The notes under the pieces: model-generated
What the model saw: only the letters and a program-made list of their open reading frames with translations
Told to the model about the DNA's origin: nothing
Databases searched by the model: none
Shown: positions 18,464 to 32,220 of the stretch, one piece after another
Position numbering within the stretch: position 1 is the first letter of the stretch
How the letters are laid out: every line of letters starts with the position of its first letter
Made by a program: the position numbers and the translations under genes
Assembly: GCF_004379255.2 (NCBI RefSeq)
Contig: NC_056048.1
Span: 12,671,197 to 12,735,196, forward strand
Direction: 5' to 3'
Origin: Salvia splendens
Taxonomy: Eukaryota > Streptophyta > Magnoliopsida > Lamiales > Lamiaceae
DNA: 64,000 nt

Positions 18464-20735
18464 GGTCCCCTTATATGCTCAACACCTCCTTGGTGTAGAA
18501 CTAGAGATCAAATATTGACCATTAGATTTAAAGTTTGATGGAATAGATGAGATGAAGTATATGTCATTTTCCTCATTGATCCGGTGATTTAATTACTTCA
18601 TCCAAGGGATATTTTAGTCATTATGCTCTTTAGGTCAGAATGAATCATAATTTTAGGGTCAATTAATTTCACTCATTTCTCTTCCCGCTTCCAATTTTCA
18701 CAGCCCCACTTTCTTCTCCCACTACTCCATTCTCACAACGACACAGGCGATTCAGAGAGCTCTGCCTGCCATTCTCTTCACCATCCAATTCAATCCCTTC
18801 GTCTCCTTCTCAGCCATAGATATCATAGGATTCTGACCATTCGTATTTGTTGTGTTCTACACTTTTAGTCATTCTACGAAAACAACACATACTAATTATT
18901 CTGAAACTTTGGTTTAAGATCAGCAGCAGTTGTATTCGAAAGCTGCATCTGGTTATTTTATTTTAGATATTTAAAAAAAATTCAAATTTTTACTGTTTTG
19001 GTTATTAATTATGCATTTCTCAGTGATCTGAAATAAAGGATACATCCAAGCATGATCGCAGATTTGTCAAACGAAGAAATAAAGGATATGTCCATGCATG
19101 GTCGTAGATATGCCATATGCCACAAGGAATTCCGACAAGATACATGATTCAAGGAATTTCGACAAGATACATGAAGAAGAAGAAGTGATGAGTTGTTTTG
19201 TTAACATTCGTTTTGTTAGTGTTTTGATTTTTAAAATTGTCATGATACATTTATTTCTTTGTAATTTATTACTTCATTCTAGTAGGTTTATTCCAGTAGT
19301 CTGTTACTTTATTCCGCTTTGTATTTGAATTATTTAAATTTTTTGCAAACTTTAAAGCGAATAGATTGTGTGAAGTATTACATTATTAGATGAAGTGATT
19401 TGATTCAAATTTGGTTTGTTTCAAATTTGGATTTTGGGAAGATTCAAATTAGAATATGAAGTTATTATATTACAAGATGAAGTAATAGAAGTATAAGATG
19501 AATTTGTTACATTATAAGATATAATGCTTTCTTTCAAATTTGAGTCATCTCAAATTTGGTTCATTTTAGCTGACGTATTTCCAAGTTCGGTTGAAGTTAT
19601 AACATTATAAGATGAAGTGGTTAGGGTATTAGATGAAGTTTAGCATTATAAGATGAAGTAATTTGTTTCATATTTGGTACATTTCAAATTTGGTTCATTT
19701 TTTAGGATGAAGTTATAACATTATAGAATGAAGTTATAACATTATAAGATGAAGATAATACTTTATAAAATTTGAATGACCGACATCAATCGTAGTCTAA
19801 TTATATAACCATGAAACACAGTAGTAAATGTTCTTCATGGCGAAATGAAATAGATTCATAACATAGGCGTTTCAATTAAAACTAAATGGTCTTCATGTTG
19901 TATTCGCCTTCTCTTTTATCTTGTCGCAGTTCTTTGAATCATGGTGACCAACCTTATGACATTTGGCACATATACGACTAGGCTTTAATATCATCTGACC
20001 AATTTTCTAAATATCTAACAAATATAATGGTTTATTTTAGCAAGACAATCAGGTTTGTACAACATTCATATACAAGAAATGGTATCAGGACATATAAACG
20101 AGAATGGTTCATCTCACACTTAATACAGTTCATTATTAAAGGAAAACAGTTCATTAAAAAACAGGTGTGATTCGGGCGATGACCTTGAGCAAATCTGGTT
20201 TGATTTTGCGGTAAGGAATTGCAAAATAGGTGTAATTCCGATGATGTCCTTGAGCAGGTCTGGTGGGATCGGCGATAATCTTGAGCAGGTCCGGTTTGAT
20301 CCCGGCGATGACCTTGAGCAGGTCTGATCTAATCAGCGGTAACATAATTAGAACCGGTTTTTGTATATCACTAGGTAATTACAAAATAGATTTTGCGATA
20401 GGGAATTCGTAAGAATGTTTTCCATAATTATTTAATCGTGAAAAATCGCGATAGGGAATTCACAATTTCACGACGAAATCGGAAACAAATTATGAATAAT
20501 CGTGAATCACAAAAAATAGGTGTTGAATTGTGTTTTCCATAATTGAGATGCAAGAATTACGGTAACAACAAAACTAATTAAACTTTGGTATTCCAAAATA
20601 ACCCTTTTGTTTATTTAATTGAATATAAAAATCAGATTTGGATAATTAAAAACAACCGTTAGATGTAATTCATGAGTGGATGAGATTTGGTCTCTAGTTC
20701 GGTCTTTAAAATTAGTTCTACATTGAATATAATCC
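18464..20735. mobile_element. Unit A2: shorter relative of A1
   Basis: Same termini and order as A1, but about 0.75 kb corresponding to A1 13,615-14,350 is missing. The two are otherwise closely similar over most of their length. A2 keeps the ATGAAGT word array (about 19,360-19,770) and the minus-strand zinc knuckle (CAKCHKVGHHDSKNC). An inserted GGGATG interrupts the TA tract at its right end (20,746-20,751). Confidence 0.7.
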
Positions 20736-20764
20736 TATATATATAGGGATGTATATATATATAA

Positions 20765-22277
20765 GGTCCCCTTATTCCCACAACACCTTCTTAGTGTAGA
20801 ACTAGAGACTAAATTTTAGCCAATGGATTTTAATTTAGTGGTTGAGATTAGAGCTTCTACATCTTAAATTCGTAATTCATCCTGTGAATTAAATTGTTCA
20901 GCCAAAGGGCATCTTAGTCATTCTGTAAATGAGTGTAATTGGGTAAAAATGAATTTAGAGTAAACCAATGGATAGTTTATTTGGTTTTATTTCACGCACG
21001 TGATAGTTTATTTAGTTTGATTTTTTTGATTAATCCTAAATTCCAAATATAGAGAGTGCATGTGCCTCCTGCGAGAAATGCTGGATTCAAATCTGTTTCA
21101 AGATTTTGTTTGGAATCAAACACCAATTAAAAATTATATGAATTCTGATTATCTACTGAGTAATTTTGTGATTCTATCGACAAACATTACCATGGGGACA
21201 CAAACTGTTCGATAAAATGTCTATATTAAACTTGAATATTAATATTAGCCCTTTTTTACTTTAGCCGTTCAATCACTTCATCTTATAATTATTGTACTTC
21301 ATCTTATAATGAAATAACTTCATCCGAGAAATGGAAACATGTCGGTTAAATGAACTAAATTTTAACAGTCCAAAACAAATAACTTCATCTTATGATATAA
21401 TTTCTTCATCTGTTTACGAAATGAATTCATCTTATAATGTAATTAATTCACGGTATATAGTTAAAATGAACCATCAAACAAATCGAAACTCAAATCTTGA
21501 AAATCAACTCACCACATGAAGTGATTGCATACTTAATTTCTAATTTCGATTCATTTTTAGTGTATTTTGTGGTGAGTTGATTTTCAAGATTTGAGTTTCG
21601 ATTTGTTTGATGGTTCATTTTAACTATATACCGTGAATTAATTACATTATAAGATGAAGTCATTTCTTATAAAGATGAAGAAATTATATCATAAGATGAA
21701 GTTATTTGTTTTGGACTATTAAAATTTGGTTCATTTAACCGACATATTTCCATTTCTCGGATGAAGTTATTTCATTATAAGATGAAGTACAGTAATTATA
21801 AGATGAAGTGATTGAACGACGACATTATAGCAGCGGCGGCGGTGGCACAATACATTGGGGCCGAGTTGCGGGTGAATTTCAACCCGGGACTGACCTCGAG
21901 ACGGTGCCTGAAGAATCCATACAACCAAATCAAAGTATAACAAATAAAAAGAACAAGTAGAGCGATAGTTGAAGATTGTGATTGAATGGAATTGATTGAA
22001 GATTGAGATTGAGTATATTAACAGATTCAATTCCAAAAAAATCATGAATCACAAAAAAAAAAGATGCTGATATATTTTCCATGATTAAGTTGCATGAATT
22101 AAGGTAACCAAATAACCGCTACAATTTTGGAGTTCCTAAACAACCCTTTTGCAAGTTTAATTAAATAAAAAATTAGATTTAATTGATAATGAAATAACCG
22201 TTAGATTAAAATAAGGGGGGGATGAGATTTGTTCTCTAGTTCGGTCTTTAAAATTAGTTCGACATTGAATACAATCC
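20765..22277. mobile_element. Unit A3: A-family element with a large inverted repeat
   Basis: Starts GGTCCCCTTATTCCC and ends TTGAATACAATCC, with the shared ACTAGAGA(C/A)(T/C)AAAT core inside each end. The centre is a 251-bp inverted repeat (21,266-21,516 and 21,568-21,818) made of ATGAAGT/ACTTCAT words. 21,819-21,960 holds a GC-rich exon-like piece of unknown origin. No transposase remnant was seen. Confidence 0.7.
21266..21818. repeat. 251-bp inverted repeat with 51-bp spacer
   Basis: The arms match at roughly 96-97% by eye. A transcript through it would fold into a long imperfect hairpin. Confidence 0.9.
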
Positions 22278-22562
22278 TATATATATAGGTTAGTGATCAA
22301 GATATAACCAATCTTAAGTGTATAACTAGAGAACAAATCTCAGCCAAACATCTTAATGGAACAAATATTATTTATTTTAATTATATAAAATAGGCCAAGG
22401 GTATTTTTGGAAAGTACAATATGAAATTTAAATCTGGATCAAATTACGCGGTTTCATTATGCGATCCTTCCAAATCTGCGTCGGCGTATTCAAGGCGAAC
22501 GCCGCTAAACTCGCTCAATTGATCTCCGCAGCTGCCGAATCAAATCAGACTGTGGAAATTCA

Positions 22563-24870
22563 GGTTAACACATTGGAACACATCACTCTAAGCATGTTTT
22601 TACTTCACTGATGTTAGCAAAATAGATCACTATAGAAAAATATCAAAGAAACATCATTCTAAGCATGTTTTTACTTCACTGATGTTAACAAAATAGATCA
22701 CTATAACAAAATATCACAGAAACATCACTCTAACATTGGAACACAGCACTCTAAGCATGTTTTTACTTCACTGATGTTAATAAAATAGATCACTATAACA
22801 AAATAGATCACTAAAGCAAGAATCACAGAAACTTCACTATAACCACGGAATACATCACTCTAGGCAGTTTTTTACTTCACTGATATGAAAAAAATAGATC
22901 ACTATAAGCAAGGATCACAAACACTTCACTCTAACCATGAAATACATCACTCTAAACATGTTTTTACTTCACTTTGATGAAAAAATAGATCACTATACTC
23001 ATATATCACAGAAACATCACTTAACAGTGGAACACATCACTCTAAGCATGTTTTTACTTCACTGATATGAAGAAAATAGATCACTATACTCATATATCAC
23101 AGAAACATCACTTAACCGTGGAACACATCACTCTAAGCATGTTTTTACTTCACTGATGTGAACAAAATAGATCACTATAAGAAAATATCACAGAAACATC
23201 ACTCTAAAATTGGAACACATCACTCTAAGCATGTTTTTACTTCACTGATGTTAACAAAATAGATCAATATAGCAAAATATCAAAGAAACATCACTCTAAC
23301 CTTGGAATACATCACTCTAAGTATGTTTTTACTTCACTGATGTTAACAAAATAGATCACTATAACAAAATATCACAGAAACATCACTCTAACATTGGAAC
23401 ACATCACTCTAAGCATGTTTTTACTTCACTGACGTTAACAAAATAGATCACTATAATAAAATAGATCACTAAAGCAAGGATCACAGAAACTTCACTATAA
23501 CCACAGAATACATCACTCTAAGCATGTTTTTACGTCACTGATATGAAAAAAAATAGATCACTATAAGCAAGGATCACAGACACTTCACTCTAACCATGAA
23601 ATACATCACTCTAAACATGTTTTTACTTCACTTTGATGAAAAATATATCACTATACTCATATATCACAGAAACATCACTTAAAAGTGGAACGCATCACTC
23701 TAAGCATGTTTTTACTTCACTAATATGAAGGAAATAGATCACTATACGCATATATCACAGAAACATCACTTAACCGTTGAACACATCACTCTAAGCATGT
23801 TTTTACTTCACTGATGTGAACAAAATAGATCATTGTAAGAAAATATCACAGAAACATCACTCTAACCGTGGAAAAGATGACTCTAAGCATATTTTTACTT
23901 CACTGATATGAAGAAAATAGATCACTATACGCATATATCACAGAAACATCACTTAACCGTGGAACACATCACTCTAAGCATGTTTTTACTTCACTGATGT
24001 GAACAAAATAGATCAATATAAGAAAATATCACAGAAACATCACTCTAACCGTGGAAAACATCACTCTAAGCATGTTTTTACTTCACTGATATGAAGAAAA
24101 TAGATCACCATACGCATATATCACAGAAACATCACTTAACCGTGGAACACATCACTCTAAGCATGTTTTTACTTCACTTATGTGAACAAAATAGATCACT
24201 ATACGCATATATCACAGAAACATCACTTAACCATGGAACATATCACTCTAAGCATGTTTTTACCTCACTAATGTGAACAAAATAGATCACTATAAGAAAA
24301 TATCAGAGAAACATCACTCTAACCGTGGAAAACATCACTCTAAGCATGTTTTTACTTCACTGATATGAAGAAAATAGATCACTATACGCATATATCACAG
24401 AAACATCACTTAACCGTGGAACACATCACTCTAAGCATGTTTTACTTCACTGATGCGAACAAAATAGATCACTATAAGAAAATATCACAGAAACATCACT
24501 CTAACCGTGGAAAACATCACTCTAAGCATGTTTTTACTTCACTGATGTGAAGAAAATAGATCACTATACGCATATATCACAGAAACATCATTTAACCATG
24601 TAACACATCACTCTAAGCATGTTTTTACTTCACTGATGTGAAAAAAATAGATCACTATACACATATATCACAGAAACATCACTTAACCGTGGAACACATC
24701 ACTCTAAGCATGTTTTTACATCACTGATATGAAGAAAATAGATCATTATAAGCAATGATCACAGACACATCTTTCTAACCATGGAATACATCACTCTAAC
24801 CATGGAATACATCACTCTAAGCATGTTTTTACTTCACTGATGTGAACAAAATGGATCACTATAAGCAAGG
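22563..24870. repeat. 92-bp higher-order array of ATCACT/TTCACT words
   Basis: About 25 units of 92 bp on average. Each contains words such as CATCACTCTAAGCATG, TTTTTACTTCACTGATG and AAATAGATCACTATA, set mostly 21-23 bp apart. Its reverse complement contains GTGAAGTAAAA and AGAGTGATGTGTT, the words of the B1 array, so the two arrays are homologous and oppositely oriented. Confidence 0.95.
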
Positions 24871-24888
24871 ATCACTATATTGCAGAAT

Positions 24889-25380
24889 ACGGACAAGGCA
24901 TGCATCGTCGGGTGGGTGGAGACGTATTTCAAAGACTGCCTCTGCAACATTCGCGACGAGATTTCGTTCGTTTTCGGCCTCGTCAGCCTCATCTGCTGGG
25001 GAGTTGCTGAAATTCCTCAAATCATCACAAATTTCCGAACCAAATCCGGCCACGGAATCTCCATCTTCTTCCTCCTCACTTGGATTCTCGGGTATTGCCA
25101 TTACTACTACTACTACATACACATTTGTTCTGTTCTACTAAATTCAAATCATTTCGTATTCAATTTTCAGGTACATATTCAATTTGATGGGATGCATTCT
25201 CGAACCTGCGACAGTGAGTCTTCAATTTTGGATTTGTTTAATAATTTGTGATTTGCTGATTGATTTGATTTTCTCCTGTTTTGGGCGGTGCAGTTACCAA
25301 CACCGACCACAGCTCGGTCGCTGCCTCTGCCGCCGATCATGACGGCGCGATCGGCATTCTAGGGATCGCTCATTCTACTC
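24889..25380 (+). pseudogene. Captured PQ-loop repeat protein fragment
   Basis: An exon (about 24,889-25,091) encodes WVETYFKDCLCNIRDEISFV and then FGLVSLICWGVAEIPQIITN followed by FRTKSGHGISIFFLLTWIL. This is the first PQ-loop (proline-glutamine) motif of plant membrane transporters related to lysosomal cystine/basic amino-acid exporters. GT-AG splicing to 25,171-25,213 continues in frame with YIFNLMGCILEPAT. A third piece from 25,294 starts LPT and then loses similarity. The start codon, the second PQ loop and the C-terminus are absent, so this is a transduplicated fragment rather than a gene. Confidence 0.75.
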
Positions 25381-25550
25381 CTATTTCCAACTTTTGTAAA
25401 TGACTATTTTGCCCCCGCCTTATTATAGTGAACCAATTCAACCCTTAATTTTCTAGATCATATGTTGAATCTCAGTCCTTGATTTTCTTAATCTTGTGGC
25501 TGATATTTGTTCTCTAGTTATGTACTTAATGGGCACTTGCCATATATCAC

Positions 25551-25553
<3 letters not shown>

Positions 25554-25589
<36 letters not shown>
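25554..25589. repeat. (TA)n junction between B2 and C
   Basis: 36 bp of alternating TA. Confidence 0.95.
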
Positions 25590-25593
<4 letters not shown>

Positions 25594-28500
25594 TTTCATC
25601 TACCAAAAGAAGTCCCTAAATATACAAATACAGACCATATATGGACCGTTAGATTTGAAGATTAATGGCCACGATCTGGAATGACTCCTCATTTTTGGTG
25701 GGTCATAATAAGGCGGATTTGTGTCATGTGAGGGGTAAATTAGGATTCAAAAAAATTAGGAACCGTCGTTCCGTTTTTTAAGTGCGAATTAATTGGGAGC
25801 CGTTACTCCACACGCTAAACTCTTCCACTTTCCCTCAAATCTTCTTCTTCTTCCACAAAATCAAGAAAAAGCCTACCCCCACACAAAGCGGCTACTCCAC
25901 AAAATCCCTCATCCTAATTTACGATTCTGAAATCGACGAGGAGGATGAACCAAAAGCCTACTTTAACAATGATCGACACTCGAGCTTTTGGATCGGCGAG
26001 GTATGACGGAAAAGTTTAGTAAGATTTCGTACAACGATTGACTTAAAATTGACAAAATCTGGCAAAATTTTCACTTCAATTGGTTGGATGTCACGTTGTG
26101 TATCAGAGAACGACATTGAAGAAGAAGATATCACCGATCCCAAAAGCACCGAAAGGATGTTTAGATTACCACTATTTTAATGAAACGATGTTTAGAGCTT
26201 GTAATTCTCAATTTTTAAACCATGTTTATATGTCGGTTGGATGTCATTGTTACTATATATTATTTCATCTGTAAGATGAGATAAACTTCCATAACAATTA
26301 CCTTGGAATGCTTTCCTCTTGTTTCTTGTGGACGATAGCCCATGTGATGAGCATTACTCGATACATTGGGTCTTAGTAAATGAATATTTGTGTCATAGCA
26401 TTGTTAGGTTAATTTGTGTCATAATATACCCACATTCGAGGCATGGAATATAACTACTGAATACCAAAATGTCTCATACAATTTGATCGAAATATTCGCA
26501 TCAAACAAACTGAATATTAGTACGACCGAAGAATATTCTCATGTTTTGAACATATTAAAAAAACCAAATACACGATTATTCTCATGTTTTGAACATATTA
26601 AAAAAACCAAATACACGATTATTCTCATATTTTAAACATATTAAAAAACCAAATATTAGTACGACAGAAGAATACATAAACAATAACCAAAAACATTATC
26701 TATGCTTTTGGGTCATACTAAACGAATATTTGAGTCATGGAAACTTATGGGTAAATTGAGTCATAATAATCCAATATTCGAGTCATGACAAAAAACTACT
26801 GAGTACCAGAATGCCTAATACAAATCTGAACAAACTGAATAATTTCAAACAACGTGACATTGCAAATAAAATGGACTCTAAAAAAAACTAAAATTGACAT
26901 TTCTTCAATTATATAAACTACGTCATTGTGCAGTAATGCATATTACAAAAATGAACATCCATTTAGATCGAGGGTCAAAACCGAATACAACGACATTGAT
27001 GGTAGCGGTATGCACCAAATATTGCAAAATCGAAAAAACACGAGCAAGAATTAGAAAGAAAAAAAAAATCAACTGTAAAAATTAAGATCAATAATTACAA
27101 ATATAAATATGAATCTGCTTTATGGTCGTTACATGTATCTAAACACGTCATTCTATGTGCTCTAATATACATCATGCAGCTTAAGTAAGATAAAGACAGT
27201 TTCTTCTGTTGCAACATGAACTCGTGACATCTCTCAACTTTTTGCCTCATCTGTGCGAGTATCTTCTCCGTTTTAGTAATAGTTTGTTGAGGCCTGTATA
27301 CTGGCATAAAAAAACATGTCATTCTATAATGTAAAACATGTCACTCTATATTCCAAACATGTCATTATATACTTACAAATGCACTGCACGATGGTCGTGC
27401 TAATGTCGACGACGGGAGGAAAAACATCCATTTAGGTCGAGGGTCGGAACTACGTCGGATTAACAAACATCAGGCCATATAAGATAACATGTACGACATG
27501 CTTATTACAGAGCATGTAACATGCATAAACATGTCATAATAGTTAAAATGATGATTAAAGACATGTAGACTATGTTAGGATTAGTACACTGAAAAGCATG
27601 TTTCAAGCGACTTCGCACGAATAGAATCTTGCTTGTGTACGGAAAAACTCTACAATCCACTTTTGACTCGATTCAGTATCATTCGAGCAGTTTGCACGAA
27701 TAGAATCAATATATTATTACATTGTGTTTGCTTGTGCGTTTATAAGATGTTTTATAAACATTTAAATGCATAAGAAGTAAACAAAGCCTAAGTCTTTTGC
27801 TTAGTAGACTGGTTGTGGGCGTCGTCCACTTTAAGGTAACTACAGTCGGTTCTATGCAATGCTTTGCAAAAGAAAAAGAAGAATTTCACAACCTAGATAG
27901 GCTTTGGCTACCTATCGTGAAAGGTTGCAATGTCAGTCTGATTATTTCTAAGCCTTATTGAAATAAGATGACGTTGGTGTGGTATAGCACTGAATGGATC
28001 TAACAGCAAGACGAGTCTTTATGCTATCTACTGAAAGACGAGGTCTTGATAATTAATTTCTTAATCAATGTACGTTAGCATTGAGCATACGATATTGAGT
28101 ATCTACTACTTTGACTTACCAAAGGTGCGGGTTTTTCGTCACCCAACGATCTAGGTATATTGGGTAGTGGTGATCATTATCTAGCGGTGCTAGGATTGCT
28201 ATTATGTTGAATCGTGTGCGAGGTGAGTCTCGTTTGATAATGTCCTCAAGAGGAGCTTGAACAAGGTTTTATTATTCGGAAACTGGCCAGTTGGAGTTTT
28301 ATTACTCTATGAATAATAAATAAGTGTTTCTTGCTAAGTCAATTCTTGGAATTAATAAGATGTTAATTAATTAAGTCCATAGCAGACTTTAATTAATTAA
28401 TGGACATTTCTATCTTAAGCGCGGGAAATAAATAATAAATAAAACGGAAACCCGGATTACTTGTAATTTCGGATTTGGATGGGGAGATCAATATTACTTC

Positions 28501-30063
28501 TGTAGTGGCTGCTCGTAATATTCCAATATAAGCTTGTATTAAATTGTGGGTTCAATTTAATTAGTAAAAAGCTAATTGGGGGAGCCCATATCCAAAACCT
28601 TCGATAGATCCCTGACTGGGCCCAATATGAACTATTATAAATAGGAGAGTAAAAGAGACAGAAACACAATTTTATTTGATGAGAATTCCGTCCCTCACAT
28701 ATACAGTGTAGGGGACGAAAATTTCTCAGCTCTCCTCCGTGAGATTTTCAGCTCCTCCTCCGTGAGAAATTTCTGTCTTCTTTATTCAAGTCCTAGTGTT
28801 TCGATACGATCAGCCCACCCTGATGTCGGAATAGAGTTCGGGACACCTGTCAGAAGATCTGTGGTCTAGTATTGAAGATCATCGTGGAGAAGGCGCGAGC
28901 AATCGGCGATTCTTTGGAGAATCGACGAGGTAAATTGGCTAACGTCGTAGCAAGCATGTTTTAGGGATTTATTGTGCTAAAGTATGTTTGAAATTCAAGT
29001 TATGAGCATGATACATGTGATAATTACGCGAATAGAATTTGTCTAAATAATCTGCAAAATAGATTCGTATATGTGATCCGTTAGAACGCATGCTTCCGCT
29101 GCCAACCCCTTCAGATTAATCATGTAGAGAACATATCATAACAAGAGCAAAACTGAGTCATACAAGTTCAATGAAATAATGCCTATAACTGACAATGATC
29201 ATTGGTCATACTAAAGGCAAAATCGAATCATAGTAGCAGTTAACATATCATAATAAGAGCATAAATGAGTCATACAACTCAATAAAATAAGGCTTACAAC
29301 TGACAATGACAATTGGTCATACTAAAGGTGAAATCGAAGCATAACAGACAAATGAAAGAGACAATGTTGTTGTGTAGTATGAAAAACATAAAATTCACAG
29401 CATGTCAATAAGACCATAAATGAGTCGTACCAGTGAAATGAGAAAATGAGGAGGAATGAACATGTATTATCTACACTGTCATCAGCAGATGATTGATTGT
29501 CCCCATGAGAAATAGGATGTGCTCTAATTTCCATTTGTGGAATGTAGATACAAAAAAATCTGTCATAAAAAACAGACTGATGGAAGTTATCAAACCATGA
29601 AAAAAATTAAATGAAAAAATTATAGATTACAAGCATAACCAACTGATGGAGTGAAGAAGGAGATGAGAAAACATTGATATGGATTATGGAGTACTCAGTA
29701 AATGTTAGATTGGATCTGGAGAAAAAATTACAGATGAAGGAGGCGTATGAGACGATAGAGTGTTAAAGGAAAGATTGTAGGGATTGCCGATGAAGAAGAT
29801 GAAGGAGTGGCGAAGGAGTTGAAGTTGAAGAATCTGTTAACTCATAAATCACGCACATGATTTGATTTGTTAGTGGAAAGAGAAATATGCACGATTGTAG
29901 GGATTGCCATAACAATCGACATCACATAAGGACATTACTAACCTTATACAATTTTTAATGATTAAAAAAAGAATACTTATGAAATAAATGGAGCCATCAG
30001 ATGGTCTAATCCTATGGTCCAAAATCGGCCTGTATTTCTTTGTTTAAGTGCATTTTTGTTTGG

Positions 30064-30065
<2 letters not shown>
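25590..30065. mobile_element. Unit C: (TA)n-flanked element with inserted solo LTR
   Basis: Begins GGGTTTTCATCTACC and ends TTTTTGTTTGGAT before a TA tract. Inverted ends are weak; both contain AAATACAG(A/G)CC and a TGGACC block. An exon-like segment (25,780-26,000) ends at a GT donor, with KKPTPTQSGYSTKSLILIYD in one frame. The remainder is AT-rich, with scattered GTCATA and ACATGTCATTCTA words (26,330-27,570; 29,114-29,480). A Copia-like solo LTR interrupts it at 27,573-29,113. No transposase was seen. Confidence 0.55.
27573..29113 (+). mobile_element. Solo LTR, Copia-like
   Basis: 1541 bp from TGTTAGGATTAGTACACTG to CCAACCCCTTCA. The flanks GACTA (27,568-27,572) and GATTA (29,114-29,118) differ at one of five bases. 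A TATAAATAG promoter box at 28,636-28,644 gives plus orientation. No internal region or second LTR is present. Copia assignment rests on the end sequences and the overall look of the LTR. Confidence 0.65.

Positions 30066-30121
<56 letters not shown>
30066..30121. repeat. (TA)n junction between C and D
   Basis: 56 bp of nearly pure TA. Confidence 0.95.
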
Positions 30122-30127
<6 letters not shown>

Positions 30128-32220
30128 TGTTAAACTCCTTTTCACCCATTATATTTAAGTTTCTTCGCAATCTCGGTCGTTGGATCAGGAGGATGGATGT
30201 TCTAGATTAATAGCATATTTATCATCCCGCGCTTCATTATTTGACCAATTTGGTGCATCATGGGGGTGATTTAGTCAATTTGTGTAATCAAAACCGCAGA
30301 AAACGAATTGGGCGAAAATTTAGCGGGATCTTCCACCACTTTCATCACACGTATTTACTCACATCTATCATCACACGCATTTACTCACAATCTCGCTCCC
30401 GATTCTCTCTCAACAAGCGTCTTCTCATTTTCCAAATCTAGTAAAAACCCTAGCCGCCGCCCACGCAAAATCGCGACGATTTCTCGGAGATTCACCGCTG
30501 GTTCCCTTGATTTCAAATATCCCTTCCCGATTTGAACAAGATTTCAGTGCATTACAACAACAGGTAGGGCTTGGTCATTTTTTTTATCGATTTTCAACAA
30601 TCGTTTTCCCAATGGCCGACCGAAATAAATCACCCACACCAAGATTCAACCGATTACCATCAAATCCGCGACTATTTGTTGTTAAAATTTTGTAGTTTTT
30701 TTATTGTTTGCTGTTACTCGCAGATTTTATAATGACTCAAAGAGGTAGACCTACCAACTCACAACAAACACAGAATGAGGGTGAGTTTCTGTTCGATTAT
30801 TGGCTCTGTTTTTCTGCTTCACATATTTTAAATTTGATCCTACATGATTTAGTCGATTTTGTACATTATTTTCGTGATTGTGTGCATTAATATACTTGAT
30901 GTTTCCATTGTTTGTATGTCAGTGGACATTAGTGTCACAAAATATGCTATATTAGACAAATCATTACGCTTTTGGATCTGCACATCATTTGATTGTTTTA
31001 TGCATCAAAATATCCTGTATTATGCATCATTTAAATGGTATTTTTAATTGTTAAAAAGTACCGGTAATATACGTGGGAGTGCATTATTTGTTAATACATA
31101 TGCATTATCTGTCTGTCTAAATTCATTATATGCAACGGTAGATGAAATCTAAATCTGCTGGTGGTCACTGTGGATAGTGGATCCAGAGGTGTATTTGTCA
31201 TTAATAAAATAAGTTTGTTGGTTAAGTATATATCTTGTATGATTCATCATGGTTGTGTTATAATTGCATTATTTGATTATGAGGTTGCATTATTTGGATG
31301 GTTAAGTTGTTACCTATATATATATCTTGTATGATGCATCATGTTTGTGTTATGATTGCATTATTTCACTATGTGATTGCATTATTTGCTTATGTGATTG
31401 CATTATTTGAAAAATAAGATTTTTGCGTACATTATTTAGGTTAGACTGTGCATTATTTCTGTTGTATTGTTGCATTAATTGGTTGGTGTGGTACATTATT
31501 GTAGTATGAGCGAAGGCTGAATGTTTTGTTTCTAAATGTACATTACTGTGTTAATGTTATGCATTATTAGGTTGAAGTTGTGCATTTTTTTAACAATTTC
31601 TATGCATTATATACATGTTTCATGCATCAAGTGCCTGTTGTTGTACATGGGTTAAATAGTGAATGGAATATTTTTATGTTCATAACTAGCCTGAATCTGT
31701 ACATTATGTAGCTATTTCTATGCATTATTTATACTGTTTTATGCATCATGTGACTGTTGTTGCACATGTGTCAAAGAGTGAATGGAATATTTTTATATGT
31801 TAATTACTTGAGTGATTCTATTCATTATTTGGCTATTTGAATGCATTATTTATACTGTTTTATGCATCATGTGACTGCTGTTGTACATGTGTCAAAGAGT
31901 GAATGGAATATTTGTATGTTCATTACTTGACCGGATCTGTACATTATTTAGTTATTTTAGTGCATTATTTATCATGGTTTATGCTTTATGTGACTGTTGT
32001 TGAACATGGAACAATGGGTGATTGCAATATTCATGGTGCATTTGTTGATTTATTCTGAACATTATTTGATTATTATGTTGCATTATGTATCAGTTTTTAG
32101 GCATTATTTTGATGCTTCCGTACAAGAGTGTATAAGTGAATGTAGTATAACTGTCCACATTATTGTATTCAGTTTGTACATTATGTAACTAATTGTATGT
32201 TATTATTCTTTATGTTGTAC

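Larger units (their letters stand above)
22288..25553. mobile_element. Unit B2: B-family element that captured gene fragments
   Basis: The left end begins GGTTAGTGATCAAG and the inverted right end GTAGTGATATATGG. Both have ATAACTAGAGAACAAAT and CAGCCA further in. From the left it contains an exon-like segment with ATG and GT donor (22,464-22,562; MRSFQICVGVFKANAAKLAQ), then the long word array (22,563-24,870), then a three-exon fragment of a PQ-loop gene (24,889-25,380), then the right end. Capture of host exons between such ends resembles Pack-MULEs. Confidence 0.7.

Noticed and set aside
22563..24870. Regular repeats resembling a CRISPR-like array
   Set aside because: Plant nuclear context, no unique spacers, and the units are tandem copies with gradual divergence.
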